Source of the DNA: Ganoderma boninense
Taxonomy: Eukaryota > Basidiomycota > Agaricomycetes > Polyporales > Polyporaceae
Direction of reading: 5' to 3'
Length of the DNA: 64,000 nt
Assembly (NCBI GenBank): GCA_002900995.3
Contig: CM035307.1
Coordinates: 3,286,001 to 3,350,000, forward strand
A program made the position numbers and the translations under genes. The notes beneath the pieces were generated by a model, which did no database searches, was not told the DNA's origin, and worked only from the letters and a program-made list of their open reading frames with translations. The first letter of the stretch is position 1; each line of letters opens with the position of its first letter. This document shows positions 43,434 through 56,483 of the stretch, piece after piece.

Positions 43434-44115
43434 CTATTCCTGTACCGGTTTTGCAAAATCCTCAGATTTTGCAAAACCCCCAGTTCTCGCTCTTCCCCTC
43501 CAGTATTAATATTGTGGCTTCAATGTCTGATACCTACCAATCCTTAAAACATGTTGATGTACGTTTTAAAATATTCGAGTGGAGTGAGGTGTTCGGAGAG
43601 CGTAAAATATCTAGTTACACCTCTCGACCAGCCGGCGCTAATTGAGATCTACATAGAACGAGGGCACGGACGCTCAGAATTTTTTCTGAAAGTGAGTTTA
43701 ACTCGCTTTACTGGCTATGGAGTCAGCCCGATTTTTCGCATGGTGGATGGGAGGGTAGAGGTTGCAGTTGTGCAAAACCAGCCACCCTCGAGCGTGACTT
43801 TACAGTGATGGTTTTAATCTCCGCTGACTGGCGCTTAGCTGATCCGGCTGAGGCTCGAGGGCAACAGCAGGGCAGCCATCAATTGTGCCGATGTGACCCC
43901 GGCGTGACGAATTTTGCAAAGCTGGTCTGCTGTACGCAAAATCCAGGCACACTTCGTGGATCCCCCCTCCCGCCATTGAATTTTTTGGATAGCTGGGGCT
44001 AGGAACGACCTCACAAGCACCTATCGAATGAGCCTAAAAGCGCCCGATTCTGGGCAATAACGCGCGAGAAACGGCCCAATTGGTGGTGGGTTTTGCAAAA
44101 CCGGTACAGGAATAG
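43434..44115. mobile_element. 682-bp TA-flanked MITE
   Basis: Ends are perfect 25-bp inverted repeats starting CTATTCCTGTACCGGTTTTG and continuing CAAAA, flanked by TA on both sides (43432-43433, 44116-44117), as in Tc1/mariner-type insertions. TTTTGCAAAA-like motifs recur inside (43466, 43912, 44093). Internal frames of up to 85 codons show no transposase. Probably non-autonomous. Confidence 0.75.
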
Positions 44116-44119
44116 TACA

Positions 44120-46458
44120 AGCTCCTGAGACCCGCACGCAAGCCGCGCCGCCTTTTCCGAAATTGACGTCGCTTCGCGCTCGGAAGGCGTTTGGAAACTG
44201 GAACTTGAAGACGAGCTCCATTCGGTCCCAGAACCGCGCCGATGCCGGTCTGGAGGTTGGGAACACGAAGGTCGGGCAATTCCGTATCGCGACAGAACAG
44301 AACAAGCTACCGAGCGCTGGCATTCACAATACTTGCGCGTACGCATAGGCAGCCGTGGTACGAGCAATCCCGGATGGTTTTCATGGTATCGGACGCATTC
44401 GGGAAGACTGGCTAGTGGGACGTGGCACAACACGAGTGCCTGACTATCCTGGACGTCAACTTGGAGCTGTAGTGCGGACTTAGCCAAGAGCCGGGGGTTT
44501 TAGGTTGAATGGACTGACTGCGGCGGTCCAACGTGCGTACCGCAGCGCCAGGGCCACCGGCATCCCCCGCGCACCCTCCAAGACAGCGCACAACGCACGT
44601 TAAACGTCGTCCCGGACGAGCCGACGCGCCCGTCGAAGCAGCTGCAGTTGCACAGTCCTGCCAAGTCGCCGACTCGCGACTCGCCGAGTGTCCCGGTGCG
44701 CCTGACTTACGTGTCCGTGCTCCACTCGTTCCAGCGGCACTTGCTCCAGCGAGACGCGGTGAGAACCCTTGAGATCTTGAGAACCTTGAGAACCTCCGCA
44801 CAGTCGACGTCGACGTCCGCGGGCGGCTCTCGGGACTCGGGAAGCTCGGGACCCGTCCGCGCCGACGCGCTCTACATGCATTCAGTCGCAGTACATTCAG
44901 TAGGCACCGGCGGAAGCTCCAAGAAGAACGAGGTGTGCAAGTGCAGTGGCGCGGGGGAATATTCGACCAGGAAGACGTCAGTACATACACATACGGTCGG
45001 CGTCCTACGGCCTAGGAGCTGGTGGCAGCCCATACTCCGCACGGACAGCTGAAACGAGTTCGCCGAGCTTGTCAGTGCGCTAGCGCATTCAGAATTCGAG
45101 GTAGGTTATTCAGCCGCAGGTGCGGATCGGAAGGAGGGCCACGTTGTGTGGCACGCGCGCCCCGGCCGGGGTGGTCATCTGCGCGACGTCGAGCTCCCGC
45201 TGTAATGCGTCCGACGTCGTGTGCGGGCGTGCATCAGCGCATCGAACGTACGCGTCCTGCGGAGGTTAGATATCGCGTCGAAAACGTGCTGGGGTGCTCA
45301 CTGGACATTACACGTACTTACAATGTGAAGGACGACCGACGACGACGCTCGAGTGAAGGCGATACTCTAGAACTGCTCGGCTCGAAGCGCTGTAAGAAAA
45401 TGCCATGGAGATCATGAATCACGGTCATACGGACCCCGTGAAGGAAGGTCACGATGCAGGAAGATCCAGAATGTCATGCTTATTGAGAGCGGAGACCTGT
45501 AAGGCGCGGCGGCGTGTGAGCGGGGAGTGCTGGTGGGAAACAACATTGAATGATGCTCGGAGCATGTGTGCAATATATAGATGTGCGTGTGATGAGTGGG
45601 AGTCCGACACGGCGTGATACGAGGCGCAGCAAGTGCGGAAGCCTGTAAGGAGAAATGAAGGGGAAGGGAAGGGAAGCCCGGCATTCAGGACGGCGCGCTG
45701 GTATACAGTCAGTTGCGAGTGTGTGGAAGCGAACTACGGTGGGGGGTGTTGCGTACAGTACTTCATGGAGTCAAAGTCACTACAATCACAATCAGAGAAC
45801 GAAAACTGGGTAGGGACTCTTCGAGGTAGAACGCAATGCAAGACGCAACACGACGACTGAAGCCAAGGTATGCGATATGATAATGTATGCAGGGGACAAA
45901 GGAGCCAGATGAGGAGATCGAGGCGATGTAGCTTTCAGAAACCCCGACGATCCATATGCGAAGCCAGGCGATAGACCAGTGCCGTGTCAAGTGACGAGAA
46001 GCTGCTCCAGTGTCGTGAGGATGAGATGACCCAAGGTGATTCTGCACGCCGCAAAAAGCACCGGAATCCCTGCAGGCGCCGGCCCCGACCTCGCAATCAG
46101 CGATTCCGCACCGCCCTGCTCCGAAACTTGGCACTGCTACCCCAGACTTCCACCGCCCACCTCCACCCCCCTGGCGAGAATCACGCTCGGGACTCGCCTA
46201 GGAAAGCTGTCGCCAGGGACACAATCGGCGCGATGCGCCTTCGCCAGGGCCCGGACCCGGGGGAGCGTCCGCGGAGGAAGAGATGGATGGTGTAGAGGTC
46301 GGACGAGCGTCGCCGTGCCGTATGAAAGTTGTGCGAATGGTGATTAGGTTATGATAGCAATACACTGATAGTACACTGGTGAGGTGATGCCGATGGGAGA
46401 GGGGGGCAATGCTTCTGTGATATGTACGGAGAAGACAGTGGTGGCGTGCGGAGCGCAC
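44120..46458. other. 2.3 kb without a confident gene
   Basis: Very GC-rich stretch at 44530-44900 leaves several frames open on both strands (up to 192 codons on minus), with Arg/Ser/Ala-rich translations that look like composition artefacts. No domain or splice-consistent model was found. 45984-46295 (+) is likewise unassigned. Confidence 0.4.
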
Positions 46459-47240
46459 TCATGAAGTGAACGCCGCGGCGGTCGCGGCAAACATGTTGTG
46501 GTGCGGCTGGTGGTCGGGGGGCACGGCCTGGAAACCGTGGCCGAACGCGCTGTACTGCATGTGGTGCTTGAGGAAGGGAGAGTGGGCGGCTGGACGGCCG
46601 GCTTGCGCGAAGACCGAGGTCGCAGGGGCGTGGCTGTGCCCACTCTGCAAGGACGCGAGGTAGAAGGGATCGGTGGTGGCGAAGAGGGAAGTGTTGGGGG
46701 AGGGGAGCTCGTAGTGCGAGTGGTCGAGGGGAATCATGTGCACGGAGAGGCTTGTTTTGCGCGGGCGGTATGTCGAGGAGGACACGGGGGGATGGCACAC
46801 ACCTGACACAGACGATTGTGGCGTGCGTGCAGGGCTCGCGGGGGATGCGGGGGAAGTAAGGAGGTCCTCGACCATGCGCTCGTCCTCGTCCATTTCGTCG
46901 GTCTCCTGAGTCTCATCAATCGAGCACCTCATTCTCGTGCTCGAGACGCTGGAATGTCGAACCCATGCAGCTTCGGTGGGGTCGAGGGAAATGCTGGCGG
47001 AGGGTGTACGAAGCACGGGGGAGTTGAGAGGGCCACCACGAGAGGCAGGATGAGAGATGTGAGCGGACATCTGTTGAGCAAGAAGGGCTTGGTGGAGTTG
47101 GGCCTGGAGATGCCTTTGTGAATGGCTTGTGTGGGGAAGTGTGGCGGGCCGGGACGCACCTGAAGAGCAGCGAGCTCGATAGCTTCTTGGCCAATGTGAT
47201 TGGCGTTGAGGGAAGCGACGAGGTCATCGACAGAGGCCAT
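46459..47240 (-). CDS. Compact two-exon gene, unknown function
   Basis: Exons 47240-47160 and 47103-46459, phase 0 junction, 241 residues. The 56-nt intron runs from GTGCGT to CTCCAG. The N-terminus (MASVDDLVASLNANHIGQEA) and the next 20 residues form a likely amphipathic helix. The middle has a Thr/Ser-Pro-rich, then acidic segment (DETQETDEMDEDE). The C-terminus is His/Phe-rich (HHMQYSAFGHGFQAV) with several Ala. No domain recognised, and the frame is intact. I have the impression of a conserved agaricomycete regulatory protein but cannot name it. Confidence 0.7.
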
Positions 47241-50080
47241 GGTGCGGGGGCGATGGATGATGGTAGTGGTATATGGAGGTGTGGGGGAGAGGGGTATGCG
47301 GGAGGAGCGAGAGGGGAAAGACGGGGAAGGATTCAAATACTGGTGGAGATCTGGGTGAGATCTGAATCCCGGTCCGGCCCAGATACCAAATACGGGACCA
47401 TCGTTCCGACGTTAGGCGACAGTCGCGCCCACTCCGCTCCCCCGTGTGGCCGCCTCTGGTCTCTCCTGGCTTGGCCTTACGCTTTCCGGCTCCTCCTCCA
47501 TTCCGTGGCTTCGTCACCAACACGCACACCATCTCGGTAGCTCATTCTGTATGTCCGAACGCATGCACATCGCACACCGCTCTCGCTGGACCCTGGATCT
47601 GACGTTGGGCCGAGGCCTTGAGTAGCAGTGGCACAACCTGTCTCGCTAGTACTCTAGTCTCGTCTTGGGGTTATGAACCCTATCGTGCCCCAGTTAGGCG
47701 GGGTGGCATGGTCGAAGCGGATGAAAATGCATGGATAAGGATAAGGTACGAACGGTCCACGCACGGCAGACCAGCACGCCCCTTACACGCTCGGCATGGT
47801 CCTCGATTCTTCCGCCCGGATGATGCTGATCTCCTGTCCGTTTCCTCTTCCCATCCTCTGTTCCTTCCCCCCTCGATGACGAGGATCTGCACCCCCGTCC
47901 TGGCCTCGACCGTCGAGCTCGTCACGAACAGCTTGCCTCGCTGCTGCTTATTTCTGAGCAGGATCTCCCGAGGGGCGAGGCCGCGCGCGTGCACTTAGTC
48001 TTGAGGGTCAGGCGAGCGGAGAGTCACATGTGATAGCGTTTTCGGTAGCTGATATTCCTCCGGGAAGCTTGTGAGCGTTCTAGAAGTCCCGTGTGGCAGC
48101 CGGGGAAGTGGGAGCATCTGAATCGCAGACGGCAGAACGTCTGCTGCCGCCGTCGTATAGACCCGTACAGTTCACACCAGGCCACCTGAGCATCTCCCTC
48201 CCAGGCTCCGCCTCGCATCCCCATCGACTGTGCTCCATTCCATGCCTCCCTGGCTCTGCTCGTCCACTCGGAGCCCTGCTTTTTGTGTCCGGAGATACGG
48301 CGAACCACTGCGGACGTCATTGCGGTGACGAACAACGGCGACGTCTCATAGCCTCATGCCTTCCTGGGACCGTCCCCACACCTTGTCGTCGGACTCGCAA
48401 CCCAGAAGGCTGCCCCGACGCGGACGTCGACGCTGTTGTCCAGCAGGGAAGTGGCTTCGCTGTGGACTAGTCTCCGCCTGGCTGGTCGCCCGTCGCCCGC
48501 TTCTGCTTCCTACGACAAGACTCTTCGCCCTCCGATCGCGTGATCCCTTAGTGCTTTCCTTGCGCTGGTCGCCGCTTGAGCTCACTACAACGTCCGCTAT
48601 CGGGATGCATCACTGATGCATCTTCCATTGTTGTCCGAGGAGGCTTTTTGGCTGGCCCGCGCGCGGGCCGTGTGGGCGGGCGGGAAGCGGGATCAGCTTC
48701 AGGTGCCTGGCTTCCGTATGGAGGCACGACGAGCCCATGCACGAGCGGAATTCGAGCGGCCGGAAGCTGGAGGCCCTTCCAGGCCGGCAGCGACACTGTT
48801 CCCGAGCGCACTCCTGCGCATTCCTTGCCCTCTGCAGTCGCTTCGAAATTCCAGGAGGATGTTCGCCAAACGTTCGCCCGCTTCTGCAGAAGTCGAAGCT
48901 GCCACGATTCAGTTCCAGGTGCACGCGCACCGCGACGCCCGCTTGCGCTTACCCGACGTGCGCCCTCCTTCCTGAACCCGCAACGGCATTCCAGGGGCTT
49001 GCACTTGCGGCAACTCACCGGCAAAGTGGAGCCTCGCGTCTCCCCCTCGCGACCCTCCAAATTGCCGACCAGGCGGCGATAAGACGCACGCTCAGGGACC
49101 AGCAAGGCCTCGGAGAGTTGGTGTGGTCCGGGGTCGCTGATCCTCCGCGCGAACCTCGAGGCCGGATGGGTCTCGGTCGTGTCGTGTGCAGCGTAGCGCT
49201 CCGGTGGCGTTCGCTGCTGGCGACTCGCGAGTATCCTGATGATCTGTCCTTCTCCTGGGTCGTCTCATGTCTCAGACTCTCGTGTTCTGCAGGCAGATCT
49301 TTTACGCTGCACGTCTGTTTGCGTTGCACGTATGTTCGACGACGTCATGCACGCAGGGGTATTCGAGATGTCGTAAACGATGGTGGATGCCAATCGCTTT
49401 CACAAAATGGGGACACGATCCTCGGCGGGTGACGAACTTGTCGACATCCGGATACTCAGTAGAGTACAGACTCTCTCATGTCGACACCGAGCGTTTGGCA
49501 ACCGGAATGCCCAAACAAGCCTGGGGCGATCTACGATGTTCCGGGTTCTCGATGCAGACGCGATGTGCTGGAGATTGGGTCGAGCGAGGCCTGGGCTCCT
49601 CGATCCCGCCCACCCGTCTTCTTCTTAACTTCTTTCGACTTTTCTACATATCGTCCCACCATCTTCTCTTCAAAGTGAGTGATCTCAGACTGTTTCACTG
49701 TGATCGGGTTGCTCAGCCTCAGCGGATACTTATCCTGCCCACCACCAGCATGCAAGTACGTTGCTGTTTCCGGCCGACGGCCTGGGGAGGGCCCCCTGCC
49801 GCCTGCGTCTCCAGCGGTGATTCAGAAGCATCGGCGCGGGCGTTCAGCCCGCGCGTTTGCGTCCACAGTTGACCGCTCCTCGTCAAAATCGAAGGGACCG
49901 CATCCACCAGGACGCACAAGAAGAGGCTATCTGTTGCGCCCAAGCCCACAAGCGGTGTACTATCAACATGCCGACGCGCCCGCTGCACAAGGTTTTGAGC
50001 TCACAAAGAGAGCGTGAGCTGTCGCCGTCGTCTGTGGTGCCCCCCTTCTCCAGCTCAGCTCCCTACGGCTGTTGGACGAG
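47241..50080. other. 2.8 kb without a confident gene
   Basis: Long GC-rich overlapping frames on both strands at 48548-49105 (-) and 48576-49432 (+) compete and show no motif. A minus frame at 47680-47994 reads REILLRNKQQRGKLFVTSST, which looks more coding-like, but no partner exon was found. It may hold long promoters for the flanking divergent genes. Confidence 0.4.
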
Positions 50081-51640
50081 ATGTCTCCTCTGCTGCTTTT
50101 CAGCCTGATCTCCGTCGCTGCCGTCTCTATTCGCTTGGCTAGAGCACAGTTCAGCAACATAACGTGCACCTCTCAGCATGCGTGGGTAAGTGTTGAGTTC
50201 CTACGACCTCCATACGCGTCGATCAACTGTCGCGTCACCAGATGACCAACAGCAGAGGCCAGAACCCCTGCTTGGTTGCTGCGTACCTCTCCGTTCCATG
50301 CGTTGGTGAAACAGGTAGGCTCTGTCTGGGGTGCCTACATTCCTGTGGTCGCGCCTCTCACCATCATCTCGCACAGCTGCCGTCGATGAAGCGTTAGACA
50401 ATCCGGGCCAATATTACGACGGACCGCTCTTCGGGCCCGACGATTGCTCATGCAACACGGTCATGTACTCGATAGTCGAGGCATGCCAGCTATGCCAGTT
50501 CGACAGCGGCGGGGGACCTCAGGCGTGAGTCTGAGTTTCCGTGTCACACCTGTTATATCTAACCCATGTCTTCTCTCGATGCAGCTGGACTGCGTGGTCG
50601 AGGAACTGCACAACGACACAAGCAGGGTCGTGAGTCTGGCCGTCGCTTTTCGGATTGTAGCGTCCCACTGAATGCTCTGATCGTCCTCCAGATACCCGAT
50701 GGCGATACAACCTGGAACCGCCGTTCCAGCCTGGGCCTATCTCGACGTTGTGGTACGTCGCGGGGTCCCCGATTCTCTCTACAATATACATAGTCGTCAC
50801 CTCGTCTGATATTGATCATTTCCATAGAAAGCAGATAGATTCAACGAGACCGCTGCGAGCTTGGTTGCAGCCGCAAGTGAGCCATGTCCTTACCCCATGG
50901 CCAGAGACAGAGTGTGTGTTTGTACTGATAAGCAAGCTCGTCCTCCTAGATGTGCCCGAATCAACAGCCGTCTCCAGCTCCTCGTCGACGTCGACAACAA
51001 TCACAGCCACCTTCTCGACGACGTCCCAGGCTCCCACCAACACCACGTCCAGCAGCCAGCCGACCGCCACAGGCCTCGGCGCGGCAGCCGGCTCCGGCTC
51101 CAACCATGCAGACTCCAAGGGCCCCCTCGTCGGCGGCATCGTCGGCGGCGTCCTGGGCCTCCTCCTCGTCGGCGCACTCGTCGCCTACATCCTCCTGCGC
51201 CACCGCAGGCTCACCGGCGCAGCACACAGTGCCCAGCCCGACTCTGGCAGTGGGGGACCCGCCGCGCTCTCAGCCGGGGGCACGCTGTCGCGCGCCGGGA
51301 CCCCCGGACCGTACGGCCATCCCGCCGCGTTGAAGGAACGCATGACGTCGCCGACGGACTCGATGGTCTACGTGCGTATCCGTGTTTTTTTTTCTCTCTT
51401 GCGTTCGAACTCGGGGCTCACAAGTTGCGCCTGGTCTCGTTTTGTTCATGTTTTGCTTGGCAGGACCCGGACGACCCGCGCACGTTCCCGCCGCAGATGG
51501 GCATGGCTCCGATCGGCGGCTCGGTCGACGGGCATATGCGCGAGGCGACCGTTGCCTCGGGGCACTCTTCGAGCCTCGGGGTACCGTCCGACCGCGGTGG
51601 GGTCGATCTACCGCGGCGCGCCGGAGGTGTCGCCGTGAAT
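50081..51640 (+). CDS. Secreted-ectodomain, single-pass membrane protein
   Basis: At least eight exons; exon 1 is 50081-50185. Residues 1-23 are a signal peptide (MSPLLLFSLISVAAVSIRLA). The ectodomain is Cys-rich (NITCTSQHAW, GQNPCLVAAYLSVPC, DDCSCNTVMYSIVEACQLCQ) with N-glycosylation sequons. A Ser/Thr-rich stalk follows, then a Gly-rich transmembrane helix (GGIVGGVLGLLLVGALVAYI) and a cytoplasmic tail. This architecture is common in agaricomycetes; the role is unknown, possibly wall or surface sensing. Near 51582 the tail frame slips: removing one G from the GGGG run would end the protein in YRGAPEVSP at 51640, a typical ending as I recall it. As read, the frame continues to 51874. So a 1-bp indel or sequencing error is suspected. 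Confidence 0.75.
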
Positions 51641-52083
51641 GACGGATGTGCCGGTGGTACGAGACGAGACAGGGCCCGAGCGGCGTGCGCGCGGCGCGGT
51701 GCGCAGTCGTGCTGCCGGTACCGGGTGTTGCTTCGGGATGAGAGGCTTGCTTGTTTTGGAACTCAGAACAATGAGAAATGTTGTTCATGGAAAACAAACT
51801 CCGCGAGCCTGATTATGTGTTGGCTCGGCGATCAAAACTTCGGGACCCATAGGCCCACATACAGTACGACATAGTCAGAGAGGCCGGAACGACGGACAGG
51901 TAACACACACTACTAATCTCTTGCGATGGACTGGGTACAACAGAAGCCGATCGCGATCCAACCCCGACTCTGGAAACAATGACAGGGGCCCGGGACGCAG
52001 CCGTTCTCCCACCACTGAACCAAACAAGAGCGTACAAAGTGTCCGACAAACAACACCAAGTTTAATTTCCTTCTTCATGCCTG

Positions 52084-54183
52084 TCAGACTAGCAAGGACG
52101 GTTCGATCCCCATCTCCTTCATATCCTCCTCGCGCATAAACGGGCAGTAGAACTCGCCCGTCTTGCGATGCTTCTTGTACAAGATGCGATCCAGCTCCGC
52201 CACTGCAGCGTCGGACGGCACGGGGCGCCCCTCGCTTGCCATGCATTCCAAGAAGCCGCGCAGGTCGTAGAGCCGAAGCGAGTATTCCAGTTGCTTCGCG
52301 GTGTCGCCACCGGTACAAGTTGCAGCCCCATCATTGCAGACGCCTTAGAGTCGCCAGCGCAGTGTTCCTGGGACCGCATGATGTGCACGAAGCCCCACAT
52401 GTTCTTCCTATTCTTATTTTTCTCGAGGATGTAGTGATGCTTAGATGCGCGATATACGGCGAAGACCCAGAAGTCCTTTTGGCCCCGAGGGAGTTGGGGA
52501 GAGAGGAACGGGACAGAGACGACAGCTCGCCGACCGAACCCCTCGTTCGGCGTGCGGGCAGCACCATGGAGCGCGGAGAAGCCCGTCATGGGGTCTGTGT
52601 GGCACCCATATCCACTATTGAGTTTTGCATCCTTCCACGGGAGGACGTCTATCAACGCCTGGACGACTTGGGCTGGGGTGAAGAAGGTCACGGAGGCGCA
52701 GGACAGACCATCAACATCCACGCCGACAAGGGTAAAGGTGATTGGATACGCATCCGATTTCTTTGTGGTATGAAATACAGGATGAAGAAGCCCCTCCAGG
52801 GACTTGAAGCGATATGGCTCGTTTTGGACCAGGGTGAGTATATGCGCGTCGACGATAGAGGGACATCCGATGATCACAAGGCGACGAAGCGTGGGGGCGG
52901 CCTCAAGCAGTTTCGGAATATCGTCTGCGACGAGGATATGGTTGAATGATGCATCTAGGAACGAGATTTCGCCGCAGTTGGAAAGTACCTCGACAAGCTG
53001 GATTCCAGCAAGTTGAAAGCCAGAGAGGTTGACGCGGACCACCTCCATTAACTCCGATAGTACACGGACAAGTAGTGGAATACCAGAGTCAGGGAATGGA
53101 TTGAGGCTGCGAAGGATTTTCATGATGTCCTGGGCCTTCCCAGGGAGCAAAGCAAGCTGTTCGACATCGAAGGCGCTCCCTGTGTTGAGCGTGTGCTTCA
53201 CGGCGGATCCAAAGGTCAAATCCGCAAGAGACGGAACACCGAGCGATGTATCAGCAGCCATGGATAAGGCCCCTGTTGCTGTTGTTGTCGCGGCCGGGTG
53301 GTCCGGTAGCGTCCTAGTCTCCACGAAACGAATGTATGACCAGGCTTCCTCCAAGATGTTCGCCCGGATGATGGGCACATCCTCGAGACCGTTGATGGCC
53401 TGCAATCTGAGTCGTTGGTACCATCGTTCATCACGTTCGAACCGAAGCTCTGGGTAAGCCGCGTTTCGGTGCTTAATATCCACCTGTACTTTATTGAGGG
53501 AGTAAGAGTACTCACTATCCTGATTCTCGCTCTCGCTTTCGCTTTCGGTATCGTACTCGCCCTCATCGACGGTCCTGCTTATGGGCAAAAACGTTCTGTA
53601 CCCAACGATGGGATCGTATGGTTTCAGGTAGCCGGATGCGTCGAGGACATCGTCGGCTACTGGTAGGAGGAAGCAGTATGCCAGGCGGTCAGGTTGAGTG
53701 ATGTCTATGATAGAGATACCATCGTCGTTCTCTGCGTTAGTCCAGAGACCCTGATTAGCAACAGCTTTGGGACTGAAAGGGACATGAGGACGTACGCATG
53801 CCCCAACAACTCGCAGAAGCATGGATGATGTCCTCCATTGTTCGGCCGGAAATGTATATTTCCTGACCCGCCTCCAAATCGACAGAATACGCCGAAAGCA
53901 ACAGAGAGGCGGCGTAGGGGCAAGGCACATCCGGAATTGCGGGTTCCTCATCACCATGGCTTCCGTACAGTCCGTCGATGGCCCGTAGCTCAGCCCGAAC
54001 CACGGCGGCGTTCTCTGGGTGGCTCATCAACATGATGAGGCGACGCATTGCAAGCAACGGGCGAAGGCCATAACACCACTGGTGATGGATGGCCGCCACG
54101 CAACGTCTCTGCCCCGGGTCGCCGTGAGGAGCACCATGAGGGCGAACGCGGGCGATGAGAAAGGCTTGGTGTCTCTGGCCCAT
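52084..54183 (-). CDS. MGQRHQ-family protein, copy A (C-terminal frameshift)
   Basis: Starts MGQRHQAFLIARVRPHG at 54183; an intron separates exon 1 from the long last exon. The middle has leucine-rich-repeat-like strands (VNLSGFQLAGIQLVEVL; ISFLDASFNHILVADDIPKL; LRRLVIIGCPS). After residue about 560 the main frame is lost: the family C-terminus (LYDLRGFLECMASEGRP, YKKHRKTGEFYCPFM) continues in another frame and stops at 52084, while the uninterrupted frame runs to 52119 as nonsense. The slip lies around 52340-52355. The copy may therefore be slightly damaged, or the assembly has an indel. Same family as the array members at 54.6-58.6 and 63.9 kb. Function unknown. Confidence 0.7.
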
Positions 54184-54599
54184 CGATGTCGTTTCCAGCG
54201 AGGAGTAGAGGACTGGCAGAAGCGGTGGTGCTGTTCCAAGCGGGGGCATTGACTCGGCGTGGCCTTGTTTCCTTTAAGTTAACCCACGTCAGCGGTTCGA
54301 ACTCACCTTCTCCCCAAAATGGCACAGGACCTGTCCATTAAAGTTGGGCTTCTGCGATAGCCAATCAACGTCAGAGGCAGCGGAACGCAGTGAGTGGATG
54401 ACTTCGCATTATCATTTCAGCCTCGAAAGACAGCATAACCGAAGGCAAGACATCCGTGGCTTCCAGTCGGAGTCCAAAACAGTCCCAACAGAGGCAACTC
54501 TGCTGACGTTTCCCTCCAAGATTGCACCCAGCGGTCGACATTGCAGCTCCCGGTAAAGGATAAACATTTGACAGGCATATCCAACACAGAACGTTCAGG

Positions 54600-56110
54600 G
54601 GCCGACATGGTGCCGATTCCCCAGACGATATCCTGAAGCCAGGCGTCCCCTCATAATGCTCACCCACCAGGATCTTCTTCTCCAGCTCTCTCACCGCACC
54701 CTCAGACGGCAGTGGGCTGCCATATGCTGCAAGAAGCCTCGCAGGCCATACATCCGACCTGAGCACCCCAGTTGACGGACTTGCGTCTCTGGCGGAGTTG
54801 GCGTCGTCAGGCCTCCACGTAATATTGTCGACTCAGGGCCTGGACGACTTGCGCTGTGGTGAAGGGAGGCACAGATGAATAGGCGAGGTTCATATTGTAC
54901 CTCACAGATGTGATCTTCTTGGTAATGAAGGCGGGGCGGAGGAGACCCTCAAGGGACTTGCGCCGAGACGGCTTGTTTGGGACCAGGGAGTGTAGGTGCT
55001 CGCCGGTGAAGGAGAAGCACCCGATAGCGATAACCACCAGGCAATGAAGTGTAAGGACTGCCTCGTGCAGTGTCGGAATGTCGTCCACAACGAGGACGTT
55101 GTTGAACGAAACATCCAGGAAGGTCTTTGCGCCACAGCTAGGAGAGTGCCTCAACCAGCTGAGTACGAGAAAGTCGAAAGCTCGAGAGGATGATAGAGGC
55201 CTCCTATCACAATTGCAATAGCATGTCGACAAGTAGCTGGAAACAGAAGCAGGGAACGGTTCAAGGTCCTGTAGGAATTCCTTGCTTCAGCCATCCTTGC
55301 TTGGAAGGCAGATGAGTCGCTTGGGGTCGTTCGTGTCCTCTGTATCAGGGGGGTGTTTGATGCCGGCATCCAAGGTCAAGTGGGCAAGCGAGAGAAGTCT
55401 CGAGGGGATATCAACATCCACGATTGTCGTCGACGAGGGAGCATCCTGAAAACATCGCGCCAAGCTTCTCGTAAGACTGCACAGACCGCGGAGACATCCC
55501 AAAGAGCCTGGATCGCTTGTGACTCGTCGTTTTGTGTCCTCATCCACGCGTGGCATTGACGCCCTACGTTGACTGTCTTTGAGCAATGAGTACCGTCCAC
55601 ACTTGATGAGGAGGTACTTACCAGTTTCCTCGTCAATTTCGCTGTTGTGGGCACTGAACCTTAGGTCCGCCACGTTGCAATATCAGCTCGCAAATAAGTA
55701 ATAAGTACTCAGTGCCCTCCTCTTCCGTGTCTGGTTCAGTGTCGTAAGTAAAGAGGTTTGGATTTTGGGTCTATGCACTGAGGCACCCTTATGTGTTCGG
55801 AACGCCTTCCTCCTCGGGCAATCCCATCAGCCCATCTAAGCAGGCAAGGAGCCTTGCTTCAATGTGTCCCCAGAGACGTAGATCCTCTTCGAGTCGATGG
55901 TCCATACGGAGCCCAAGAGACGCAGTGCACGGGAAAGGGCTGGCTGCCGCCGTGTGGTGAAGCGCGCCATGCCGACCGTCAGCTGCCCGGAATCCGGATG
56001 ACGACGGCGTTGTTGTTTGGGTGGGTGGCTCACGAGCCTCGAGGATGATAGGGGCCACGGTGAGGAATGGGTAAACACTAGCATGTTGGTGGAGGAATTG
56101 TCGCTGCAGC
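54600..56110 (-). pseudogene. MGQRHQ-family, copy B, degenerate
   Basis: Pieces in several frames match the neighbours: part of the exon 1 region (SGDTLKQGSLPAWMG-like sequence about 55840-55900), LDAGIKHPPDTEDTNDPKRL at about 55320-55380, FLDVSFNNVLVVDDIPTLHE at about 55060-55130, SLEGLLRPAFITKK near 54930, and PFTTAQVVQAL near 54850. Many stops and frameshifts separate them, and the end is truncated. Clear pseudogene. Confidence 0.75.
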
Positions 56111-56483
56111 GCTCGAGCCTCGAGGGCGGATGCGCCCGCCCTCTCGGCGCTCCAACGGCCCGGCGATGGACTGCAAGCGCCAATTGCTTCGACTACCTAC
56201 TGTCCTTACTCTGGGAAGCCAACTGGAAGACTAGCGATGGCCTCACAACTTCGGGAATCGGCAGCAACGAGGAATACACAAGGGCGATGCACATTCGTTA
56301 CTCCCACCATCGCCATACAGTATACATAGTTCAACATGCATCATCAACTCGTCTCCAATGGTGGTACAGAGCGTGCGCGACGACCAGCCTCAAGACGATG
56401 CACTAACGCCCTCCCCCTGTCCCACCAGAAAATGACGAGAAACCCGATCCTGGTATACAACAAAAGTACACATACCTACTGCA

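Noticed and set aside
44412..44990. 192-codon minus-strand frame in a GC-rich stretch
   Set aside because: Several frames are open simultaneously because stops are rare at this GC content; Arg/Ser/Ala-rich, no motif.
48548..49432. Long overlapping frames on both strands (186 and 231 codons)
   Set aside because: Mutually overlapping, no splice context, no motif; composition-driven.
52090..52115. GGTTCGATCCC, resembling a tRNA B box
   Set aside because: It is the complement of coding sequence near the end of MGQRHQ copy A; no A box or cloverleaf can be drawn.
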